From the NCBI RefSeq assembly GCF_030409835.1, contig NZ_JAUFQO010000004.1, positions 930,001 through 994,000 on the forward strand: a DNA stretch of 64,000 bases, written 5' to 3'. How positions within the stretch are numbered: position 1 is the stretch's first letter; each line of letters begins with the position of its first letter. This document shows positions 25,907 through 32,921 of this stretch, piece by piece. The notes beneath the pieces were generated by a model that made no database searches, had not been told where the DNA came from, and was given only the letters and a program-made list of their open reading frames with translations. A program made the translations under genes and the position numbers. The DNA comes from Lutimonas halocynthiae. GTDB taxonomy: Bacteria; Bacteroidota; Bacteroidia; Flavobacteriales; Flavobacteriaceae.

Positions 25907-26620
25907 ATGATCAATAAGATTGTTAATTCACGCGCAGAAGCGGTTCAAGGTGTTTTTGACGGCGCAACCATTATGATTGGTGGATTTGGAGAGGCGGGGA
26001 GCCCTATTGAGCTCATCCATGCATTGATAGATCATGGTGCAAAGAACCTAACCGTAGTAAGCAATAATACCGGTAGCGGGTATGTGGGTCTTGCAGCCCT
26101 CATCGCAAATAAGCAGGTCAAAAAAATGATCTGTTCATTTCCGAGAACAGCTAATTCTACTGTTTTCGCTGAATTGTACAGTGCCGGAGAAATTGAACTT
26201 GAATTGGTTCCTCAGGGAACGCTTGCCGAAAGAATCAGATCAGGCGGTGCCGGTATTCCCGCTTTTTACACGCCTGCATCGGTCAACACACCCCTTGCCG
26301 ATGGCAAAGAATCACGCATGTTTAATGGAAAACAATACGTTCTGGAATACGGAATAAAAGCCGACTTTTCATTGGTGAAATGCGAAAGAGCTGACAGGTA
26401 CGGCAATTTAGTTTATCATGCTACTGCGAGAAACTTCAACCCGATAATGTGCGCTGCTGCACAAGAAACCATTGTCCAGGCTAAGTCAATTGTAGATGCC
26501 GGTCAAATTGACCCCGAGACTGTGATTACGCCTGGCATATATGTCAATAAAGTAATAGAAATTAACCAACCCGTCAACGAATCTGAACTGGTGGCGGATA
26601 AAAAAAGTTACCCATGGTAG
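25907..26620 (+). CDS. pcaI: 3-oxoacid (3-oxoadipate-like) CoA-transferase, subunit A
   Basis: 237 aa. MINKIVNSRAEAVQGVFDG and IMIGGFGEAGSPIELI give the glycine-rich CoA-binding region of the alpha subunit. MICSFPRTANSTVF, LELVPQGTLAERIRSGGAGIPAFYTP and ITPGIYVNKVIEI follow PcaI closely, from memory of that family. It moves CoA from succinyl-CoA to a beta-keto acid together with the next gene. The stop overlaps the start of subunit B by 7 nt. Because no protocatechuate or catechol genes are present, the beta-keto acid is expected to come from the operon's own aminotransferase. AtoD/ScoA-type specificity for acetoacetate remains possible. Confidence 0.88.
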   Translation: MINKIVNSRAEAVQGVFDGATIMIGGFGEAGSPIELIHALIDHGAKNLTVVSNNTGSGYVGLAALIANKQVKKMICSFPRTANSTVFAELYSAGEIELELVPQGTLAERIRSGGAGIPAFYTPASVNTPLADGKESRMFNGKQYVLEYGIKADFSLVKCERADRYGNLVYHATARNFNPIMCAAAQETIVQAKSIVDAGQIDPETVITPGIYVNKVIEINQPVNESELVADKKSYPW

Positions 26621-27285
26621 AAACAGCTAAAAATATTGGTTGGAGCCGTGCTGAAATGGCAAAAAAAACAGCCTTAGACATCCCTGACGGATCTTATGTC
26701 AACCTTGGAATTGGAATTCCTGAAATGGTAGCAGACTTTGTGCCTGAAGGAAGAGAGCTGATCTATCAAACTGAAAACGGGTTGCTCGGAATGGGAAAGG
26801 TTCCAGAAAAAGAGAATGAGGATCGTGAACTGGTTAATGCCGGCAAAAAATGTGTCACGACCATCCCGGGAGCAAGCTACTTTCATCACGCTGATAGTTT
26901 TGCCATGATCAGAGGCGGACACATTGACATTTGTGTTTTGGGAGCCATGCAAGTTTCCAAAGATGGAGATTTGGCCAACTGGTCAACCGGTGCAAAAAAT
27001 GCAATTCCTGCAGTTGGAGGAGCTATGGATCTGGTTGCCGGAGTAAAAAGAATATTTGTGATTACCCAGCATGTTACGAAACATGGTGATCCCAAAATTA
27101 TCGAGAAATGCACTTTTCCTCTTACTGGAAAACAAGTAGTTGAGCGCATCTATACCAACCTTGCCGTTATCGATGTAAAAGACAATGGATTGTTTGTTAG
27201 AGAACTAGGACCAGGTGTAGATTTTGACTACCTGCAAAAAAGAACAGGAACAAAATTGAACTTATATTCAGAAACAATGGCTTAA
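26614..27285 (+). CDS. pcaJ: 3-oxoacid (3-oxoadipate-like) CoA-transferase, subunit B
   Basis: 223 aa. The active-site Glu54 lies in YQTENGLLGMG; it forms the covalent glutamyl-CoA intermediate in this family. LDIPDGSYVNLGIGIP, CVTTIPGASYFHHADSFAMIRGG, DLANWSTGAKNAIPAVGGAMD and CTFPLTGKQVVERIYT are the conserved beta-subunit segments, closest by memory to PcaJ. It is translated with an overlapping start inside the end of subunit A and followed 6 bp later by the aminotransferase. It works as a cytosolic heteromer with the upstream subunit. Confidence 0.9.
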   Translation: MVETAKNIGWSRAEMAKKTALDIPDGSYVNLGIGIPEMVADFVPEGRELIYQTENGLLGMGKVPEKENEDRELVNAGKKCVTTIPGASYFHHADSFAMIRGGHIDICVLGAMQVSKDGDLANWSTGAKNAIPAVGGAMDLVAGVKRIFVITQHVTKHGDPKIIEKCTFPLTGKQVVERIYTNLAVIDVKDNGLFVRELGPGVDFDYLQKRTGTKLNLYSETMA

Positions 27286-27291
27286 AACTCT

Positions 27292-28650
27292 ATGATTATG
27301 AAGTTACAAACTCAAGATCAAAAATACAATTGCGACACAAGTAAAATGATATTTGAACGTGCCCTTAAAGTACTTCCAGGCGGTGTAAGCCGTAATACTA
27401 TTTATCGAGCCCCTCACCCCTATTATGCATCAAATGCGCATGGTAGTTATATCAGGGATATCAATGGCGTAGAACGTCTGGATTTTGCAAACAATATGGC
27501 CTCTTTAATACATGGCCATTCTTATGCCCCTATCATCAATGCAGTTGCTGAACAGATGAAAAAAGGAACAGCATTCACCATGGGCACAGAAGCCGAGGTT
27601 GCTTTTGCTGAACTCCTGATCAACCGATCTCCCGGTTTTGAAAAACTACGGTTTATGAATTCGGGAACAGAAGCTGTGATGACGATGATTAAAGCTTCAA
27701 GAGCTTATACAGGAAAACCAAAGATCGCCAAGGCAGAAGGTGCCTATCACGGCACATACGATTATGCTGAAATCAGCCAAACATCAAATCCAGGAAATTG
27801 GGGTGACATCAATAAGCCAAATTCGGTACCTGTGGTAAAAGGCACTCCCCAAGGAATACTTGACGATGTGATCATTTATCCTTTTAATGATATTGAAAGA
27901 ACCATCAAGTTATTAGATCAGAATGCCGATCAAATCGCTTGCGTAATTATAGATCCTGTTCCGCATCGAGTGGGTCTTTTTCCTGCAACCAGTCAGTTTA
28001 TTGAGGCAATCTATAATTGGACAAGGAAAAATAATGCGCTTATGGTATTCGACGAGGTGGTTACATTTCGGGTCAATTTTTCAGGAGCACAACACGACTA
28101 TATCCACAAGCCTGATTTGACCGCTCTGGGTAAAATTATTGGCGGCGGATTTCCTTCCGGAGCCCTGGCGGGAAAATTTGAAATCATGGATGTTATGGAT
28201 CCCAGACAAACTTTTTTAAGGCACCCGCAATCAGGAACCTTTTCTGCAAATCCTATATCCACAACAGCAGGTAGAATTGCCATGGAAATGTTTGACGAAC
28301 AAGCTGTTTTGAATTTAAATTCACTTACAATGACCGCCCGAAAGCAAATTGAAGAAGCTATAAAAATTGCGGATGTACCTGTGAGCATAACCGGTGCAGG
28401 CTCCATGTTTAGAATCCATTTACAAGAGAAGCCTCCGATGTATTATCGAGAAGCTTATCAATCAAAAGAAGCAAAAATAATCGTAAACGAATTGATTGAT
28501 TACCTCTTCCAAACAGAAAATATAATCATGATCAATACTTGCTCCTGTATGTTGGCCACAACTTTAACCCAAAATAATGTTGATCAATTATCAGAAGCAC
28601 TATTGAACGGATTTAAACTTCTTAAGCCCAAAATTGAACAATTGAATTAA
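27292..28650 (+). CDS. Class III aminotransferase (glutamate-1-semialdehyde-aminomutase-like), putative beta-amino acid transaminase
   Basis: 452 aa. PLP Lys281 lies in LGKIIGGGFPSGALAG, Asp254 in MVFDEVVTFR, and the cofactor phosphate site in FMNSGTEAV. The overall sequence resembles GSA aminomutases, but the opening turn reads PGGVSRNTIY with Arg34. In beta-phenylalanine transaminases of the same branch an Arg just after this turn handles the substrate carboxylate, so a beta-amino acid substrate is plausible. Heme biosynthesis is unlikely given the neighbours. It is 6 bp after the CoA-transferase and 11 bp before the thiolase, so coupled function is expected: beta-amino acid to beta-keto acid. 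Met3 is an alternative start. Confidence 0.82.
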   Translation: MIMKLQTQDQKYNCDTSKMIFERALKVLPGGVSRNTIYRAPHPYYASNAHGSYIRDINGVERLDFANNMASLIHGHSYAPIINAVAEQMKKGTAFTMGTEAEVAFAELLINRSPGFEKLRFMNSGTEAVMTMIKASRAYTGKPKIAKAEGAYHGTYDYAEISQTSNPGNWGDINKPNSVPVVKGTPQGILDDVIIYPFNDIERTIKLLDQNADQIACVIIDPVPHRVGLFPATSQFIEAIYNWTRKNNALMVFDEVVTFRVNFSGAQHDYIHKPDLTALGKIIGGGFPSGALAGKFEIMDVMDPRQTFLRHPQSGTFSANPISTTAGRIAMEMFDEQAVLNLNSLTMTARKQIEEAIKIADVPVSITGAGSMFRIHLQEKPPMYYREAYQSKEAKIIVNELIDYLFQTENIIMINTCSCMLATTLTQNNVDQLSEALLNGFKLLKPKIEQLN

Positions 28651-28661
28651 TATATAAGACC

Positions 28662-29864
28662 ATGAGAGATGTATTTATTTGTGATGCCATTAGAACGCCA
28701 GTGGGTAAATATGGTGGCGCACTTTCATCAGTGAGAACCGATGACTTAGCGGCGATTCCGTTAAAAGCCTTAATGGATAGAAATTCAGCTATTGACTGGA
28801 CTGCTATTGATGATATTGTTATGGGCTGCGCTAATCAGGCTGGAGAAGACAACAGAAATGTTGCCAGAATGGCTTCATTACTTGCGGGGTTTTCAGAAAC
28901 TGTACCAGGTTCAACCATAAACAGATTGTGTGGTTCTGGTATGGATGCCATTGGAATAGCAGCCAGAGCAATTAAATCTGGAGAAACTGAAATGATGATT
29001 GCAGGAGGCGTAGAAAGCATGTCTCGATCTCCATTTGTTACCGATAAAGCAACGAAGCCATTTTCCAGAGAAATCAAAACTTACGATACCACCATAGGCT
29101 GGCGGTTTGTAAACAAGAAACTGGATAAAATGTACGGTACTGAAGGCATGATTCAAACAGCTCAAAATATTGCGGATGATTTCAATATAAGCCGAGCTGA
29201 TCAAGATGCATTTTCACAAAAAAGTCAGGAAAAAGCAAATCAGGCCCAGCAAAATGGTTCACTTGCCCGAGAAATCATACCAGTAACAGTCTCTAGTGGT
29301 AAAAAAGATACGTTTGAAGTCTCCAAAGACGAACACCCACGTTTAACTTCTCTAAACAAGTTAGCCAGCTTAAGGTCAATAACCGGTGAAAACGGAAGCA
29401 TTACTGCTGGTAATGCCTCAGGAGTAAATGATGGAGCCGCTGCTTTATTGATCGCTTCAGCGGATGCAGTAAAAAAATACAATTTAAAGCCCAAAGTGAA
29501 GATCCTGGGACTTACAGCGGTAGGCGTACTTCCGCGTATCATGGGAATGGGGCCCGTTCCTGCAACACAAAAGTTGTTGAAAAAATTAGGACTGAATTTG
29601 AAAGACCTGGATCTTATAGAGCTCAATGAAGCTTTTGCTGCCCAGTCATTGGCCTGTATCCGTGAACTAGGTTTGAAAGATGATGACCCTAGAATCAATC
29701 CTTTAGGAGGTGCCATTGCATTGGGGCATCCTTTGGGAATGAGTGGAGCCAGAATTGTAAGCAGTGCCTACTACCAAATGGTGAATTCAGATGCAAAAAG
29801 AGCGCTGTGCACCATGTGTATCGGTGTTGGGCAGGGTATTGCAATCGTACTGGAAAAAGTATAA
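28662..29864 (+). CDS. pcaF: Thiolase, 3-oxoadipyl-CoA thiolase-like
   Basis: 400 aa. Catalytic Cys90 (NRLCGSGMDA), NEAF at 322-325, His356 (GHPLGMSG) and Cys386 (CTMCIGVGQG) are all present. The opening MRDVFICDAIRTP, NQAGEDNRNVARMA and the DTTIGWRFVN insertion are features I associate with PcaF rather than biosynthetic acetoacetyl-CoA thiolases. It should cleave a 3-oxoacyl-CoA with CoA to acetyl-CoA plus a shortened acyl-CoA, which is succinyl-CoA if the substrate is 3-oxoadipyl-CoA. It is the last enzyme of the operon's catabolic logic. Confidence 0.92.
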   Translation: MRDVFICDAIRTPVGKYGGALSSVRTDDLAAIPLKALMDRNSAIDWTAIDDIVMGCANQAGEDNRNVARMASLLAGFSETVPGSTINRLCGSGMDAIGIAARAIKSGETEMMIAGGVESMSRSPFVTDKATKPFSREIKTYDTTIGWRFVNKKLDKMYGTEGMIQTAQNIADDFNISRADQDAFSQKSQEKANQAQQNGSLAREIIPVTVSSGKKDTFEVSKDEHPRLTSLNKLASLRSITGENGSITAGNASGVNDGAAALLIASADAVKKYNLKPKVKILGLTAVGVLPRIMGMGPVPATQKLLKKLGLNLKDLDLIELNEAFAAQSLACIRELGLKDDDPRINPLGGAIALGHPLGMSGARIVSSAYYQMVNSDAKRALCTMCIGVGQGIAIVLEKV

Positions 29865-29958
29865 ATCAAAGTAAAAATCAATGAAGATTTCAGTTCTAAG
29901 AAATGATGATTGAATCTGTAAAAAATGTTTAATATTTCAAGTAATAGGATCAAAAATT

Positions 29959-30807
29959 ATGAATAAATCAGAAAATGATTCCATATCAATTTATGTTGTT
30001 TCCGGTGGTAAAGGGGTAACTGGGCATACCATAGTTCAAACCTTAATCATTCAATATCCAGAAAATAGTTTGAATGTTAAGTTAATTCCTGATGTCGTTA
30101 CAGAAAAAAAGGTTCTTGATGTAATTAAAAAGGTAAAGGATACCAATGGAATCCTTACGCATACAATGGTAAATTCTGATTTACGCACTTTCTTGATCGA
30201 GGAATGTAAAAAGCAAAATATAAAACAGGCCGATCTTATGGGAGGTCTTGCAGATATAATAGAAAATGATTTTGGATTACAATCTGTTAATAGCCCGGGG
30301 CTTTATCATAAAATTAATGCCCAATATTATAAGAGAATTGAAGCTATAGAATATACACTCAATCACGATGACGGACTTAATGCACAGAATCTGCATAAGG
30401 CAGACATTGTTGTCACAGGTGTTTCGAGATGCGGAAAAACACCATTAAGCGTATATATGGCAATGTTTGGATGGAAGGTAGCAAATGTGCCACTTATAGA
30501 AGGTATTGATCCTCCAAAAGAGTTGTTTGAAATCGATAAGAATCGCGTTTTTGGCTTGAATATTAGCTTAAGTCATTTAGTTGTCCAGCGACAGAAACGA
30601 TGGAAAAATTTTGGAAATTTAACTAACAACAATTACGTTGATTCTAAAGTTGTTGGTAAAGAACTTCAGTATGCCAATTTTCTATTTAAAAGAGGCGGAT
30701 TTACAAAAATAAATATTTCTAATAAGGCCATTGAATCAACCGCAAATGAAATACTCGGCCTTCTTTTTGAAAGATTTGACAAAGAGAAACACCATAATTT
30801 GGATTGA
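29959..30807 (+). CDS. Kinase/pyrophosphorylase family protein (DUF299, PPDK/PEP synthase regulator-like)
   Basis: 282 aa, typical length. A P-loop-like VTGVSRCGKTPLSVY spans about 152-166, with Lys160, and is followed by KVANVPLIEGIDPP, the conserved tail of the DUF299 family. The N-terminal YVVSGGKGVTGHTIVQTL also fits. Known members phosphorylate and dephosphorylate pyruvate phosphate dikinase or PEP synthase on Thr, switching gluconeogenic flux. Neither target enzyme is in the window. It lies 94 bp after the thiolase on the same strand, so it may be cotranscribed and tie acetyl-CoA/succinyl-CoA production to gluconeogenesis; this is inference. Confidence 0.85.
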   Translation: MNKSENDSISIYVVSGGKGVTGHTIVQTLIIQYPENSLNVKLIPDVVTEKKVLDVIKKVKDTNGILTHTMVNSDLRTFLIEECKKQNIKQADLMGGLADIIENDFGLQSVNSPGLYHKINAQYYKRIEAIEYTLNHDDGLNAQNLHKADIVVTGVSRCGKTPLSVYMAMFGWKVANVPLIEGIDPPKELFEIDKNRVFGLNISLSHLVVQRQKRWKNFGNLTNNNYVDSKVVGKELQYANFLFKRGGFTKINISNKAIESTANEILGLLFERFDKEKHHNLD

Positions 30808-30838
30808 TTTCTGAGTAGCTGACAAAAATTCAAGCTTT

Positions 30839-31606
30839 TCAGGCACTGGTACTTCTAATCCTTTTTTTCAGTCTCATAATACCTCCAGTAATCAATGCTG
30901 GAATAATTGTAATTATGGTGACTTTCAATAAAGGTAAAATGTATTTCATCCAACTTTTTCGTATGCCATTAGGTTTTTCATCATTATGAACATCTGAACT
31001 TATTCTAAACCCATCTGCCCACTGACTATAGTCTAAAAACCAAATGATAAAAGACAAGATAGTGCTAACAAAAATTATAAGTAAAAGTTGGCGAGAATAT
31101 CTTAGCATAATTGACTTTATCTCAATTAAATGATGCAAATCAGATTTGAATTTAAGTTTTCTTATTGCGGTAACAATCCACTTCCAATGCAAAGCGATAT
31201 GAATTCCTAAGAAAGCCATAAACAGCGTTGCAGAAATGTCATGAATTTTAGACCAAAAACCGTCGGGTTCAAAATGGATTCCAAAAAAAGGCAGGGCTGA
31301 TTCTGATATAACGATCCCAGAAACCGTAACAATTATCATTAAGAAATACATAAGCCAGTTAAAAACATAGTCAAAACGTGTTTTATTAGCTTGTCTTTTT
31401 AGAAAAGCAGCAGAATTAGAAGCAATCCAATTCCAATTAATAACTAGATGCAGAAAAAATGGAAGGAGTATCATAAAACTAGCCCACTCATGAATTGGTA
31501 TTCCTGTAGTTTGAGGAATCAACACTAAAATCATAAGGCTAAAAAAGAAAATATCTACATATATTCTAACCTTAGAAGTTTTCTTTTTCAATGGAATTGT
31601 ATTCAC
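30839..31606 (-). CDS. DUF4405-type membrane protein, cytochrome b561-like
   Basis: 255 aa starting at GTG 31606. About five to six transmembrane helices with His in pairs on successive helices (EWASFMILLPFFLHLVINW, WSKIHDISATLFMAFLGIHIALHWKW), as in heme b-binding DUF4405 proteins. The C-terminal third has a periplasmic stretch and one more helix ending in a basic tail. A redox or electron-transfer role is plausible from the family. It is convergent with the DUF299 gene; no terminator is evident between them. Confidence 0.7.
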   Translation of the reverse strand: MNTIPLKKKTSKVRIYVDIFFFSLMILVLIPQTTGIPIHEWASFMILLPFFLHLVINWNWIASNSAAFLKRQANKTRFDYVFNWLMYFLMIIVTVSGIVISESALPFFGIHFEPDGFWSKIHDISATLFMAFLGIHIALHWKWIVTAIRKLKFKSDLHHLIEIKSIMLRYSRQLLLIIFVSTILSFIIWFLDYSQWADGFRISSDVHNDEKPNGIRKSWMKYILPLLKVTIITIIPALITGGIMRLKKRIRSTSA

Positions 31607-31745
31607 GTTTTGATAGAAGTTTTTGTTTGGTTTATGCTTCTAGGACTCAATTTAATTGACTTGGTTTAATTACTGCTAGCATTATATATTCGTTGTCGCA
31701 GCATCTAGCTGGCAACCATGCTTTACTGGTCTTGTTTACAATGCG

Positions 31746-32180
31746 CTACTCCTCATAAATGTCAAATTTTGCAGAGAAAGACTTCATGAATTCTACGTTA
31801 GAAAAATCATCCTCAGTCATAGTAGAAAGCTGTTCCAAAAAAACATCAAACTCGCCATTCTTAAAAATCGTTAACATCTTTCCTCCATTTAAACAACTAG
31901 CTTCATGCCAAACATTCGGCGGAACAGTAATAGTGTCTCCTTCTTTGAGGACTATCGTTTCCTTATCAAAAACGAGTTCCATTTCACCTTCCAATATGTA
32001 GAAAACCTCTGTCATGATCTTATGGTGGTGGCGGTTTAAATGAAATCCGGGTTTTAAAGTGTCTTCGATGATACATAACTCGCCATTTGTATCTCTTGAC
32101 GAAAGCTTAATAAAGCAATGATCTTGACTGTAATTGTAATTTTCTCCCTCACCTTTTTTGACAAATTTTGTTTGCTCCAT
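31746..32180 (-). CDS. Single-domain cupin protein
   Basis: 144 aa. The metal-binding cupin motif is complete: G-x5-H-x-H-x4-E-x6-G in PGFHLNRHHHKIMTEVFYILEG, followed by motif 2 with DTITVPPNVWHEAS. The N-terminal part (NYNYSQDHCFIKLSSRD) is short. It could be a small isomerase or dioxygenase, or a binding protein. It lies 139 bp before the DUF4405 gene on the same strand. Confidence 0.8.
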   Translation of the reverse strand: MEQTKFVKKGEGENYNYSQDHCFIKLSSRDTNGELCIIEDTLKPGFHLNRHHHKIMTEVFYILEGEMELVFDKETIVLKEGDTITVPPNVWHEASCLNGGKMLTIFKNGEFDVFLEQLSTMTEDDFSNVEFMKSFSAKFDIYEE

Positions 32181-32320
32181 TTTTATTTTTTTAAATTGTG
32201 TGCTTTATAAGCACTAAAATAGCTCTTTATTAGAAATTATTTCTGGAAATCATCCTTTGGTCAATAATAGAAGGCTGAAGAGGGTCGATGTTTTGAAGCC
32301 TGTTTCGCTAGCGAAGTATC

Positions 32321-32349
32321 TTGAAGTAATTTGACAATTTGTATATTTG
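32321..32349 (+). promoter_or_regulatory. Bacteroidota-type promoter
   Basis: TTG at 32321-32323 as the -33 element, an 18-nt spacer and TATATTTG at 32342-32349 as the -7 element (consensus TAnnTTTG). Transcription would start near 32356, so translation must begin at ATG 32365 and not at the TTG inside the promoter. Confidence 0.65.
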
Positions 32350-32364
32350 ATTAATCATAGCGTT

Positions 32365-32883
32365 ATGAAAAAATTATTACTGCTTTTTCTCGGACTGATA
32401 TTTCTATATGCTCATAAGCCGGAAAATTTCCAATCAAAATCTATTGACGAGTCAGAGCTTCAGGTTCTCAGAGAAATTGTTCTGGCTGATACCATTCCTA
32501 CCGTTTATAATAAAACGATCGTTTCTGACCTGAATCAACCTCTTTCAAGGAGCTTATTTTATTTAAGTGAATTTGACATCTGTAATTCTCTTGTGAATTT
32601 AGATTCAATGACCCTGACAAATAAAGAGAGAAATTATCTAGCTGAAAGGTTTACCACAATGAATACTGTTAATATCAATAAACTGATACGGGAGCCTAAA
32701 AATCATACCCTAAAAGAACTCAAAGGACATAATTGGTTTGTAATTTCACTTCCAGTAGTATTCAGAGATGGAAAGTATGCTATATATTATTCTAAAGGGG
32801 CATATGGAGGCCAGTTCATATTGATGGAAAATATAGAGGGTACCTGGAAAGATGTTTGCTATTCTTCTGTCTGGAGCGAATAA
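32365..32883 (+). CDS. Small secreted protein of unknown function
   Basis: 172 aa from ATG 32365, chosen because an upstream TTG (32347) overlaps the promoter -7 box. The N-terminus (MKKLLLLFLGLIFLYAHKPENFQ) is hydrophobic, suggesting a signal peptide or anchor. The body is mixed alpha/beta with FVISLPVVFRDGKYAIYYSKG near the end, resembling the tail of several secreted Bacteroidota proteins. No domain recognised. It stands alone and is convergent with the oxidoreductase operon. Confidence 0.7.
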   Translation: MKKLLLLFLGLIFLYAHKPENFQSKSIDESELQVLREIVLADTIPTVYNKTIVSDLNQPLSRSLFYLSEFDICNSLVNLDSMTLTNKERNYLAERFTTMNTVNINKLIREPKNHTLKELKGHNWFVISLPVVFRDGKYAIYYSKGAYGGQFILMENIEGTWKDVCYSSVWSE

Positions 32884-32921
32884 TAAAAAGTACGAATTCA
32901 CTTTTCCTTGACAGTAGCAAA

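Noticed and set aside
29240-29716. 158-codon open frame on the minus strand
   Set aside because: It lies fully antisense to the thiolase, has no ribosome-binding context, and reads as a mirrored frame of a conserved gene.
25907-29864. Beta-ketoadipate pathway for aromatic compounds
   Set aside because: The CoA-transferase and thiolase look PcaIJF-like, but no dioxygenase, cycloisomerase or lactonase genes accompany them; an aminotransferase and radical SAM enzyme do.
23626-30807. Classical lysine fermentation operon (kamA, kamDE, kdd, kce, kal, atoDA)
   Set aside because: No KamDE, Kdd, Kce or Kal genes are present, and the KamA homologue lacks the expected lysine-pocket and PLP motifs.
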